From: Cyanobacteria bacterium UBA2566
Lineage (GTDB): Bacteria; Cyanobacteriota; Cyanobacteriia; Cyanobacteriales; Desertifilaceae
Length of the DNA: 64,000 nt
Direction of reading: 5' to 3'
Assembly (NCBI GenBank): GCA_002340255.1
Contig: DDLS01000209.1
Location: 1-64,000, forward strand
This document shows, piece by piece, positions 8,838 through 15,754 of this stretch. Each line of letters starts with the position of its first letter. Within the stretch, counting starts at the first letter, position 1. The notes beneath the pieces were generated by a model. The model was not told the DNA's origin, made no database searches, and saw only the letters and a program-made list of their open reading frames with translations. Position numbers and translations under genes: made by a program.

Positions 8838-9740
8838 ATGCAAGTCACCGTTTCATCAAACAGTCCATCCGATCTAACCGGCCAATATTGGAATTGGCGC
8901 GGCCACTCCATTTACTACACCCAAGCTGGACAACCCCATTCCCAACGCCCCCCTTTACTCCTAGTTCATGGGTTTGGGGCATCTACCGATCACTGGCGGA
9001 AAAATATTGCTGAACTTCAGGAAGATTTTCAGGTTTGGGCAATTGATTTGCTCGGATTTGGGCGATCGAGTAAACCCAAATTAACCTATAGTGGAGACCT
9101 CTGGCGCGATCAACTCCATGACTTTATTACCCAAGTCATAGGTCAGCCTGCAATTTTAGCTGGAAATTCCCTTGGTGGTTACGCCTCCCTCTGTGTCGCC
9201 GCTCAATATCCCCAGTCAGCCGTCGGTTTAGTCCTCATCAACAGTGCTGGCCCTTTTTCTAATAGTGAACCCAAGACACCACCCAACCCCATCAAAGCCA
9301 CTATCGGTAAAATAACGCGCTGGCTATTTCTGCAACCAGGGATTAACTTTTGGCTGTTTCAATATGCTCGTCGTCGCGCCACTATCCGTAAAACCCTCCT
9401 CAAGGTCTATCTGGATAAAACTGCCGTTACTGACCAACTGGTAGAAGAAATTTATCGCCCCTCCTGTGATGTTGGGGCTCCTGACGTTTTTGCCGCCGTC
9501 TTCAAAACTCCTCCTGGCGCAAAAGTCGATCATCTCTTGCAGCAACTCACCTGTCCCCTCTTAGTTCTCTGGGGAGAAGCTGATCCCTGGATGAAGGCCA
9601 GAGAAAGAAGTCCCAAATTCCATCAATATTATCCCGATCTGACAGAACATTTCCTCGAAGCAGGGCATTGCCCCCATGATGAAGTTCCCACTCAGGTGAA
9701 TGAGTTAATCCGCAATTGGATATATGGCACTACGCCCTAG
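8838..9740 (+). CDS. Alpha/beta-fold hydrolase
   Basis: This 300-aa serine hydrolase has the oxyanion loop HGFGAS (residues 44-49) and nucleophile elbow GNSLGG with Ser111. The acid lies in the WGEADPW region and the catalytic His in EAGHCPHDEVP near residue 281. The lid region (~140-210) is Pro- and Arg-rich. Cyanobacterial and plastid members of this subgroup include esterases and pheophytinase-like enzymes, but the substrate cannot be read from sequence. There is no signal peptide, so it is probably cytoplasmic. It stands alone, with a repeat tract starting at its stop codon. Confidence 0.85.
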   Translation: MQVTVSSNSPSDLTGQYWNWRGHSIYYTQAGQPHSQRPPLLLVHGFGASTDHWRKNIAELQEDFQVWAIDLLGFGRSSKPKLTYSGDLWRDQLHDFITQVIGQPAILAGNSLGGYASLCVAAQYPQSAVGLVLINSAGPFSNSEPKTPPNPIKATIGKITRWLFLQPGINFWLFQYARRRATIRKTLLKVYLDKTAVTDQLVEEIYRPSCDVGAPDVFAAVFKTPPGAKVDHLLQQLTCPLLVLWGEADPWMKARERSPKFHQYYPDLTEHFLEAGHCPHDEVPTQVNELIRNWIYGTTP

Positions 9741-9795
9741 GAAATGGGGGATGGGGAAAAGCGACAAGTAGGGGCGAAAAATTTTGCACTCCTAC
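9741..9795. repeat. G-rich tract followed by imperfect GTAGGGGC palindrome
   Basis: GAAATGGGGGATGGGG directly follows the hydrolase stop. At 9768-9795 a stem starts GTAGGGGCGAAAA and its imperfect complement ends TTTTGCACTCCTAC. Members of the same palindrome family occur at 37451-37480, 43421-43448, 48248-48324 and 54894-54924. Confidence 0.6.
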
Positions 9796-9912
9796 TGCTC
9801 CTTGCCTTTTGCCGAGCAATGCTGTCAGGCAACATTAACAAATGTTGTCAACTTCAATTTCTTGTGTTAAGTTTAGTTACAGATACTTGAAATCTCACCG
9901 GAGTTCTGAAAA

Positions 9913-10056
9913 ATGGAAAAGCAAGACAATAAACTGGGTTTCACTGCCTTCGCCGAAACTTGGAACGGCCGCCTCGCAATGCTAGGGATTATCATCGGTT
10001 TAGCTACGGAGTTCATGACCGGTCAAGGTATCCTTTCTCAACTTGGCTTAATGTAA
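9913..10056 (+). CDS. High-light-inducible protein (one-helix HLIP/Scp)
   Basis: This 47-aa protein has a single chlorophyll-binding helix of the Lhc superfamily. The signature AETWNGRLAMLG is complete (Glu15, Asn18, Arg20, Met23), followed by a Gly-rich hydrophobic stretch and a C-terminal TGQGILSQLGL. HLIPs bind chlorophyll and carotenoid in the thylakoid membrane and protect newly made or damaged photosystem II under strong light. The start is supported by a GGAG ribosome binding site at 9900-9903, 9 nt upstream. It stands alone with its own downstream hairpin, as expected for a stress-induced monocistron. Confidence 0.95.
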   Translation: MEKQDNKLGFTAFAETWNGRLAMLGIIIGLATEFMTGQGILSQLGLM

Positions 10057-10111
10057 TCTCCGATGGCATTCATCGATGAACGCCATTATCCCTAAGCGAA
10101 ATAATTTCTTT

Positions 10112-10147
10112 ATAGAGAGGAATCAGCCAGTGCTGACTCCTCTCTAT
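10112..10147 (+). terminator. Hairpin terminator after the HLIP gene
   Basis: AGAGAGGAATCAGC (10114-10127), a 4-nt loop and GCTGACTCCTCTCT (10132-10145) pair with one mismatch. A T-rich stretch follows. It lies 56 bp after the HLIP stop. Confidence 0.65.
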
Positions 10148-10298
10148 TTCTTGTATCTATTAAGATATTTCCTTCGTAGAATAGGAAAACTGAGAAATTG
10201 AGTGATGTTGCTTAAATTAGATCGAAAGAGTCGGCATTGCCGACCCTACTCGACTAGACTATATTTAGGACTTGACAAAACGCTCAGGTACGATCGCT

Positions 10299-11135
10299 AT
10301 GGAATTTATTAACCCCAAAACCGACTATGCTTTTAAGAAAATATTTGGCTCAATTCAAAGCAAAAATATTTTAATCAGTTTTCTAAATGCTTTGGTCTAT
10401 GAAGGACATTCTACCATCAAAGATCTAGAAATTATCAATCCCAATTTACCGCCTCAACTTGAAGGGTTGAAAGATACTTATCTTGATGTCAGAGCGACTC
10501 TCAATGATGGAACTCTCGTAATTATTGAAATGCAGGTCTTAAATGTTCAGTCTTTTGGGAAGCGGGTTTTATTTAATGCAGCCAAAGCTTATACCTTTCA
10601 ACTGCAAAAAGGGCAAGGATATCGAATGCTCAAACCGGTGATTGCTTTGACTATTACTGATTTTGAGATGTTTCCCGAACGCAATCGGCTCATTTCTCAC
10701 TTTGTTTATCGAGAGAAATCAGAAGGATGGCACTACCCTGATAATGATTTGGAGTTAGTCTTTGTGGAATTACCCAAGTTTACTAAAGACTTAAATCAGC
10801 TTGAAACTTTAGCAGATAAATGGATTTACTTTATGAAATTTGCGCGATCGCTTACGTCTATTCCAGAATCCCTCAATGAGATTCCAGAATTGCATCAAGC
10901 CTTTGAGATTGCCAATGAAGCGGGTTTAATGCCAGAGGAATTAGAAGCGTTAGAACGTCGGGAAATGTTTATTTATGACCAACAGGGGGCGATCGCTTTG
11001 GGACGACAGGAAGGAATTGAAGAAGGAAAACGTGCCATTGCTCGAAATTTATTGGGTCAATTGAATGATGAGGAAATTGCACAAGCAACGGGATTAAGTT
11101 TGGAGGCTGTTGCAGCTTTACGTCAGGAAATATAG
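10299..11135 (+). CDS. Rpn-family PD-(D/E)XK nuclease / putative transposase
   Basis: This 278-aa protein starts with MEFINPKTDYAFKKIFG, the hallmark of the PDDEXK_2/Rpn family (recombination-promoting nucleases and transposase_31 proteins). The nuclease core is seen in YLDVRATLNDGTLVIIEMQ (Asp plus ExQ). The C-terminal part has a helix-turn-helix-like GQLNDEEIAQATGLSLEAVAALR, common in cyanobacterial members. I prefer the ATG at 10299; an in-frame TTG at 10272 would add nine residues. No terminal inverted repeats were seen around it, so it is a single gene rather than an insertion sequence. Confidence 0.88.
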   Translation: MEFINPKTDYAFKKIFGSIQSKNILISFLNALVYEGHSTIKDLEIINPNLPPQLEGLKDTYLDVRATLNDGTLVIIEMQVLNVQSFGKRVLFNAAKAYTFQLQKGQGYRMLKPVIALTITDFEMFPERNRLISHFVYREKSEGWHYPDNDLELVFVELPKFTKDLNQLETLADKWIYFMKFARSLTSIPESLNEIPELHQAFEIANEAGLMPEELEALERREMFIYDQQGAIALGRQEGIEEGKRAIARNLLGQLNDEEIAQATGLSLEAVAALRQEI

Positions 11136-11344
11136 CGAGTCAGGGGGCAATGCCTACCTATTCATCTCGATCTTTGATCGCTAGTTTAGTAAAAGTGGCG
11201 ATCGCAGCACTCTGGATTTTCTTTGTTCACCCTATCCAACTTCACTTTATTTAGTTATACTCTTAGATAGCGATTGAGCTATATAAGAGTAGCAATCTCC
11301 TATCTAGCCTCAATCCCCTATAAACTCCATCAGAAGTGAAGCCA

Positions 11345-12010
11345 ATGATGTATTCAAACCCTCGTTTAGCCGCGGACCCTCTAAAATCCTCAGAAGCAGA
11401 AGGATTACTGTATATGCGAGAAGAGGAAAAATTGGCACACGATATCTATCTGTCTTTATATACCCGTTGGCAACTCTCCATTTTTGACAATATCGCCCAA
11501 AGCGAGACTCGTCATATGAATGCTGTTCTCAGACTGCTCAACCGTTACGGACTCCACGATCCGATCGCCAATAACAACCCAGGTGTTTTTACTAATCCAG
11601 ACTTACAACAACTATACGATTCCCTGCTCAAAACTGGTCATCGCTCTTTAGCCGATGCTCTCAAAGTTGGGGCAGAGATTGAAGAACTGGATATTGTCGA
11701 TCTAGAAGAGAAGATCGATCGAACTCAAAAACCAAACATTCAACAAGTGTATGGTAATTTAGTGCGAGGCTCTCGCAATCATTTACGCTCGTTTGTCTCT
11801 GTTTTAAGTCGTCAAACGGCTCAAACCTACCAACCTCAACATTTATCGGTAGAACAATACAACATTATTATCAGTTCTGCTCACGAACCTGGAGGACAAG
11901 GAGGACATGATAGTAGAGAAGGACATCGTGGGGGTTATCGCTGGGGTAGGAGATGTGGAAATTGGGGTATGCGGGGACATAGGGGCGCAAGGACACGGAG
12001 ATTCAAGTAA
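11345..12010 (+). CDS. DUF2202 ferritin-like protein with Gly/Arg/His-rich tail
   Basis: Residues ~20-165 match the DUF2202 pattern. The helices carry REEEKLAHDIYL, SETRHMNAVLRLL and GSRNHLRSFVSVL, giving the Glu/His spacing of ferritin-like four-helix bundles that may bind metal. The last ~40 residues are Gly/Arg/His-rich (GGQGGHDSREGHRGGYRWGRR and on). They are encoded by DNA resembling the intergenic CTCCGTGTC/GGGGACA repeats of this genome, so the tail may come from repeat DNA read as protein. ATG codons at 11345 and 11348 and a GTG at 11336 are possible starts. Function of the family is not established. Confidence 0.8.
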   Translation: MMYSNPRLAADPLKSSEAEGLLYMREEEKLAHDIYLSLYTRWQLSIFDNIAQSETRHMNAVLRLLNRYGLHDPIANNNPGVFTNPDLQQLYDSLLKTGHRSLADALKVGAEIEELDIVDLEEKIDRTQKPNIQQVYGNLVRGSRNHLRSFVSVLSRQTAQTYQPQHLSVEQYNIIISSAHEPGGQGGHDSREGHRGGYRWGRRCGNWGMRGHRGARTRRFK

Positions 12011-12118
12011 GAAAGATGATAGCCTTTCGCGCTCGGCAATAGTCCTCTTCTATCACTCTGGGAAAAGTACAATCGAAGCCCAGTTTCAAGACTTAGAGTG
12101 ACAGAAGAGGGATAGTCT

Positions 12119-13093
12119 TCAAGTATTGGTTTTCCTCAGTTTCCGTTGCAGGGGAATTCGAGGAGTAATCGAAATATCGTAATTGATAAACGATAGCACC
12201 AATTGAAAACCAAGAATAATCGGGAGAGCTGCTAACATTACGGTTCCCGAAGTTGCTATTTCTCCCGTGGTAAAGCTTCTCAGCCAAGAGAAACTACCGA
12301 AGATAAAGCCAAATAGTAATAGGGGAAGTCCGAGTAATAGCTCTAGAGAGGCAATAGAAAAACTTCTCAAGTAATAATTATAGAAAATTCGCTTGATAAA
12401 ATTATGGCAATTTCCCCATAAAAAGGGTAGGAAAATCTTCATAATCTTCAGATTACTTTGCTCATCTCCATATTGCGAAGGCATGGGAATATCTATCACC
12501 ACCGCTTGCACGGTATTCAGACGGAAGAGTAAATCCGATTCAAAGAAAAATCGTTTACTCAGTTTCCGCAGCGGAATAAGTTCTAAGACAGTATGATGAA
12601 TGGCAGTATAGCCATTGGTTGGATCAAAAAGTTCCCAATATCCAGAAGAGAGCTTAGTTAAAAACGATAAACCCGCATTCCCCAATACCCGAATCATGGG
12701 CATCCCTTGCAGATGTTCGGGATGATAAAAGCGATTACCTTTAGTATAATCCGCTTCTCCTGAGAGTAGGGAAGCAATCAATTGGGGAATAAAACGGGGA
12801 TTCATTTGTCCATCCCCATCCAGCTTAATCAAAATGCTCGCTCCGTCTAGAAGCGCCTGTTTATATCCAGTAATCACTGTACCGCCAACCCCCTGATTTT
12901 GGCGATGATAGAGGACTTGAATCCGGTTATCCTGATTATTTTGTTCGACAAACTCACCCGTATTTTCTGGGCAACAATCATCAACCAGGTAAATTCGATC
13001 CACTTCTGTGCCAATTTGAGATAAAACAGAAGCGATCTGTTGGCGCACTCGGTAACAGGGAATAATGACAGCAACTTGTGGCTTTAAACTCAA
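12119..13093 (-). CDS. Glycosyltransferase family 2, polyprenyl-phosphate sugar synthase-like
   Basis: This 324-aa protein has a GT-A fold with VAVIIPCYR at the N-terminus, the nucleotide-binding LVDDCCPENT and the catalytic DGDGQMNP. Two C-terminal hydrophobic helices (~residues 230-255 and 275-300) follow, as in DPM1/GtrB/ArnC-type enzymes. Those enzymes move a sugar from a nucleotide donor to polyprenyl phosphate on the cytoplasmic face. The next gene upstream on the same strand (15 bp away) encodes a small DMT-type membrane protein like the ArnE/ArnF flippase halves, which supports a lipid-linked sugar role. Donor sugar unknown. Confidence 0.88.
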   Translation of the reverse strand: MSLKPQVAVIIPCYRVRQQIASVLSQIGTEVDRIYLVDDCCPENTGEFVEQNNQDNRIQVLYHRQNQGVGGTVITGYKQALLDGASILIKLDGDGQMNPRFIPQLIASLLSGEADYTKGNRFYHPEHLQGMPMIRVLGNAGLSFLTKLSSGYWELFDPTNGYTAIHHTVLELIPLRKLSKRFFFESDLLFRLNTVQAVVIDIPMPSQYGDEQSNLKIMKIFLPFLWGNCHNFIKRIFYNYYLRSFSIASLELLLGLPLLLFGFIFGSFSWLRSFTTGEIATSGTVMLAALPIILGFQLVLSFINYDISITPRIPLQRKLRKTNT

Positions 13094-13108
13094 TTCAACT
13101 CCCCTCTT

Positions 13109-13468
13109 TTATTGATAATTTATGACAATTAAACCAGACATAATTAGGGCGACTCCTACCAAGTAGCGAGCATCAACTTTTTCCCCTAAAAATAGACTAC
13201 TCAAGAGAGGAACAATAACAAAGGCTAATGCCATAAAGGGATAGGCTTGATTGAGAGGAATAAATCGTAATAACCACATCCAAAATAGGGTTGCCGAGCC
13301 GTAAATAATCAGGGCACTCCAGAGATAGGGATTACTGACATAGCTCATCAGTGTTACTCCTTGAGGAGAATGGGTATTACTGAAATTTGCAGCGAGTTTA
13401 AATAGGAGTTGTCCTAAACTAATGCTAAAAACGCAAGCAATGAGATAAAGGATAATAGATGGGTTCAT
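13109..13468 (-). CDS. Small multidrug-resistance/EamA-like four-helix membrane protein (flippase-like)
   Basis: This protein of about 119 aa has four transmembrane helices in the small DMT arrangement, with the ending FLGEKVDARYLVGVALIMSGLIVI typical of EamA/SMR half-transporters. It lies between a polyprenyl-phosphate glycosyltransferase and a cupin gene. The closest functional model is ArnE/ArnF, which flips undecaprenyl-phosphate-aminoarabinose; this is inference from context. I chose the ATG at 13468 (MNPSIILYLIACVFS); an upstream in-frame start at 13501 adds eleven residues. Drug export is the alternative. Confidence 0.8.
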   Translation of the reverse strand: MNPSIILYLIACVFSISLGQLLFKLAANFSNTHSPQGVTLMSYVSNPYLWSALIIYGSATLFWMWLLRFIPLNQAYPFMALAFVIVPLLSSLFLGEKVDARYLVGVALIMSGLIVINYQ

Positions 13469-13519
13469 AAATATAGCGCTTCGCGCTAGGCACTCTAGCA
13501 ATAGACAATAGGGTTACAG

Positions 13520-13990
13520 TTAATAGGGACAACTATCTTGATGGGTAAAAGACCATGCCCCATCTTCTAATTGAGTGCCTTTGAGATCGTTATTCGGGTA
13601 GTTTACTTCATCTCCTGGGGTGCGATCGCCAATTTCTAAGTAAACGACGAGTTCCTTAGTGCGATTAATCAGTTGATGAGCAACACCATCTCCCGCTTTG
13701 AAGCCCATACAGTCTGCAGGATTGAGTAGATATTCTTGTTCATTAATCAACAGAGTGGGAGTTCCCGAAACAATGTATATAAATTCATCTTGTTTAGTAT
13801 GATGATGGAGCAGAGCAGACATCCCACCCGGTGCTAGTTCTGTTAAATTGACTCCAAAATTTTCGATCTCGAAGCGATCTGCCAATTTTCTTTTGCTTCG
13901 TGCTTCCATAAGGGAAGCAAAAGGGGCAGGATAGAACGTCTTTTTAGAGGATACAGGAATGGATGTAGCTGGCGTTGGGTTAAGGCTCAC
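13520..13990 (-). CDS. Cupin-domain protein (COG3837-like)
   Basis: A single conserved beta-barrel is visible: FGVNLTELAPGGMSALLHHHTKQDEFIYIVSGTP with the metal-type HHH...E cluster, then GDGVAHQLINRTKELVVYLEIGDRTPGDEVNYPNNDL. This is characteristic of uncharacterised cupins of ~155-165 aa. The frame is open up to an ATG at 14137, but that start would overlap the upstream methyltransferase gene by 55 bp and add unrelated sequence. A GTG at 13990 gives ~156 aa and fits the family length, so I use it. The substrate is unknown. Position in the sugar/methyltransferase region suggests a sugar or small-molecule binding role. Confidence 0.75.
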   Translation of the reverse strand: MSLNPTPATSIPVSSKKTFYPAPFASLMEARSKRKLADRFEIENFGVNLTELAPGGMSALLHHHTKQDEFIYIVSGTPTLLINEQEYLLNPADCMGFKAGDGVAHQLINRTKELVVYLEIGDRTPGDEVNYPNNDLKGTQLEDGAWSFTHQDSCPY

Positions 13991-14082
13991 AGCAATAACT
14001 TGGATAAGATAATGACTATTTGAGTATACCGGATCGAAAACTTTCTCAGCAAGAGGAATCGAGACACATCTATATTTTAGAA

Positions 14083-14739
14083 TCAAGAGTTTCTCAATTG
14101 CCAAACCGTAATTAAAAATAAGGGAAAGAGATTCCATACGAGAGGTGCAAATTGACGGCGAACAGGGCGAAATCCTTGAGACTCGAGATAGGCTTCGACT
14201 TCATATCCGGTATGATAATGATCGAGGGGCTTTTCAATATTAAAGACGGTTCGTAATCCTTGATAAATCCAGTTTTCTGTGGGTAGGGAGGTAATTAAAA
14301 CACCGGTGGGTTTGAGCCAGGATTTTATCGGACTTGTGGGCATGGATAACTCTTGGAAGTGTTCCAGAACATCCGCTGCAATAATGGCATCGAAGGATTG
14401 GGCCGGCAAGTTGACTTGACTGACATCTTGCTTTATAATCTCAATATTGGACAAGTTATAGCGATCGATAACTTGACGCGCTTCTCGATCTTCGAGATCT
14501 AAGAAGAAGACGCGATCGAAATCCTTGGCTAATGTGGGCAAGAAAATGCCCCCACCGCCACCAAAATCTAAGCAAGTTTCCCGTTGAATATGCAGATCTT
14601 GTAAGATGGAGTAGATTAATCTCAGTCGCATCCAGAAGACGGCTCGGACTACATCTATTTTAGAATAGTACAGAGTGGGGATGCGATCGTTATCTGTGGC
14701 AATTTGGGCTAAAAAATCCGGATCAATTTGAATAAACAT
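14083..14739 (-). CDS. Class I SAM-dependent methyltransferase
   Basis: This 218-aa protein has a Rossmann fold with glycine-rich motif I LDFGGGGGIFLPTLAKDF, acidic residue FFLDLEDRE, and post-II motif FDAIIAADVLEHFQEL. It belongs to the Methyltransf_11/23 group; substrate unknown. Its start codon directly follows (by 0 bp) the end of the broken methyltransferase gene upstream, so the two were probably translated together before the upstream gene decayed. The hydrophobic C-terminus (APLVWNLFPLFLITVWQL) may associate with the membrane. Confidence 0.85.
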   Translation of the reverse strand: MFIQIDPDFLAQIATDNDRIPTLYYSKIDVVRAVFWMRLRLIYSILQDLHIQRETCLDFGGGGGIFLPTLAKDFDRVFFLDLEDREARQVIDRYNLSNIEIIKQDVSQVNLPAQSFDAIIAADVLEHFQELSMPTSPIKSWLKPTGVLITSLPTENWIYQGLRTVFNIEKPLDHYHTGYEVEAYLESQGFRPVRRQFAPLVWNLFPLFLITVWQLRNS

Positions 14740-15378
14740 CTAAGAGTCTTTTTGATAAATCTGGAGGAGGATACCAGAGGGGCATTTATGAATAAGAGGG
14801 TAGATGATAACCAACGCTACATAGAGTATAGCGGACATCAGCCACCCAGAGCTTTTATCCATGCGTAACCGTTGCCAAAGTCCCTTGATTTGAATGGTTT
14901 CTAGAGTTTGACTCTGGAGTAGTTTAAACCCATAGGGAGTTACATAGTCTTCTAAGTTCTGGGGATTGACATAAATCAGATGGGGAAATGGATATTGTTT
15001 CTGCCACAGTCTATCCCAGGGGCTAGTATATCCGAGTTGAGCTAGTTTTTCGGCGATTTTGAAGAAGATCCCTTGACTGTTTGGGATGTTAATAATCAGT
15101 TTGCCGCCAGGGTTGAGGTGATGATAACAAGGTTGGAAAATAGCGGGTAAATTAGGCAAATGTTTGAGGGAATCATTAAAGGAAATGATATCATAGCGTG
15201 CTGAGTCTTCTAAGCAGTCGGGAAAATAGCCAATTTTAATGGTGTGTTCTTCGGCAATTCCCTATAAGGCAACCGCTTCTTCCGGTTCAATTCCCACTGC
15301 TTCCATTCCCCGCTGTGTGGCTGCTTCTATGAACCATCCATAGGCACATCCAACATCACAAAGATGCTGGTTTTCTAA
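14740..15378 (-). pseudogene. Broken class I methyltransferase (5' truncated, internal TAG)
   Basis: Reading one frame from 15378 to 14740 gives a methyltransferase that begins inside motif I (CDVGCAYGWFIEAA). It continues through GIEPEEAVAL, meets an in-frame TAG at 15262-15264, and resumes with YDIISFNDSLKHLP and NPGGKLIINIPNSQG to a normal C-terminus with a hydrophobic helix. The sequence before motif I is missing because the frame abuts the end of a DUF4926 gene at ~15377. An ATG at 15159 could still give a 139-aa product, but it would lack the SAM-binding motif. So it is two lesions: a 5' deletion and a nonsense codon. Confidence 0.85.
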
Positions 15379-15533
15379 GGAACATCAAAACCTTCTAAAC
15401 TATAGCCAATTTCTTGTTGTTCATTGTCCAGATAATGCTCTACAACAGTACCCACTGAACCTCGTTTGAGGTTATACAGTTCTATCTCTTGTAACAATAC
15501 AACTTCAGAAAAAAGTGGAAATTTTGGCTTCAT
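15375..15533 (-). pseudogene. DUF4926-domain gene, apparently 3' truncated
   Basis: This 52-aa frame begins MKPKFPLFSEVVLLQEIELY and contains LKRGSVGTVVEHY, the recognisable core of DUF4926. These are small proteins often encoded beside DUF6883 proteins in toxin-antitoxin-like pairs. The frame ends at a TAG one codon after FDVP, where it runs directly into the truncated methyltransferase, so the C-terminal part is probably lost through a deletion. It sits just downstream of the DUF6883 remnant on the same strand, as in intact pairs. It could still be translated. Confidence 0.7.
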
Positions 15534-15553
15534 CAACTTACCTCCAGATTATC

Positions 15554-15754
15554 TCAACCCCTAGGAACTAGCGTAACAAATCTAGCTTGATCATAATTGG
15601 TTTCAACTATCCAAATCGTTCTCACCTCTAACTCTATTCCATTGATGCCCTTGAGTGTACCATCAATCTTATACTTATTACCATAAGATGTTTCTTCAAC
15701 CCAAATTGCATTTTTTTTCAAAAAGTATACATGGTTATAACATCCAAAGAGCAT
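15554..15754 (-). pseudogene. DUF6883-domain gene, 5' truncated
   Basis: This 66-aa frame contains IWVEETSYGNKYKIDGTLKG and VRTIWIVET...ARFVTLVP, the C-terminal half of DUF6883 (intact proteins are ~110 aa). The N-terminal half is absent, and the apparent ATG overlaps the end of the upstream membrane-protein gene by 20 bp. A deletion has therefore probably joined the two. The DUF4926 frame starts 20 bp downstream, giving the usual DUF6883-DUF4926 order. Confidence 0.7.
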
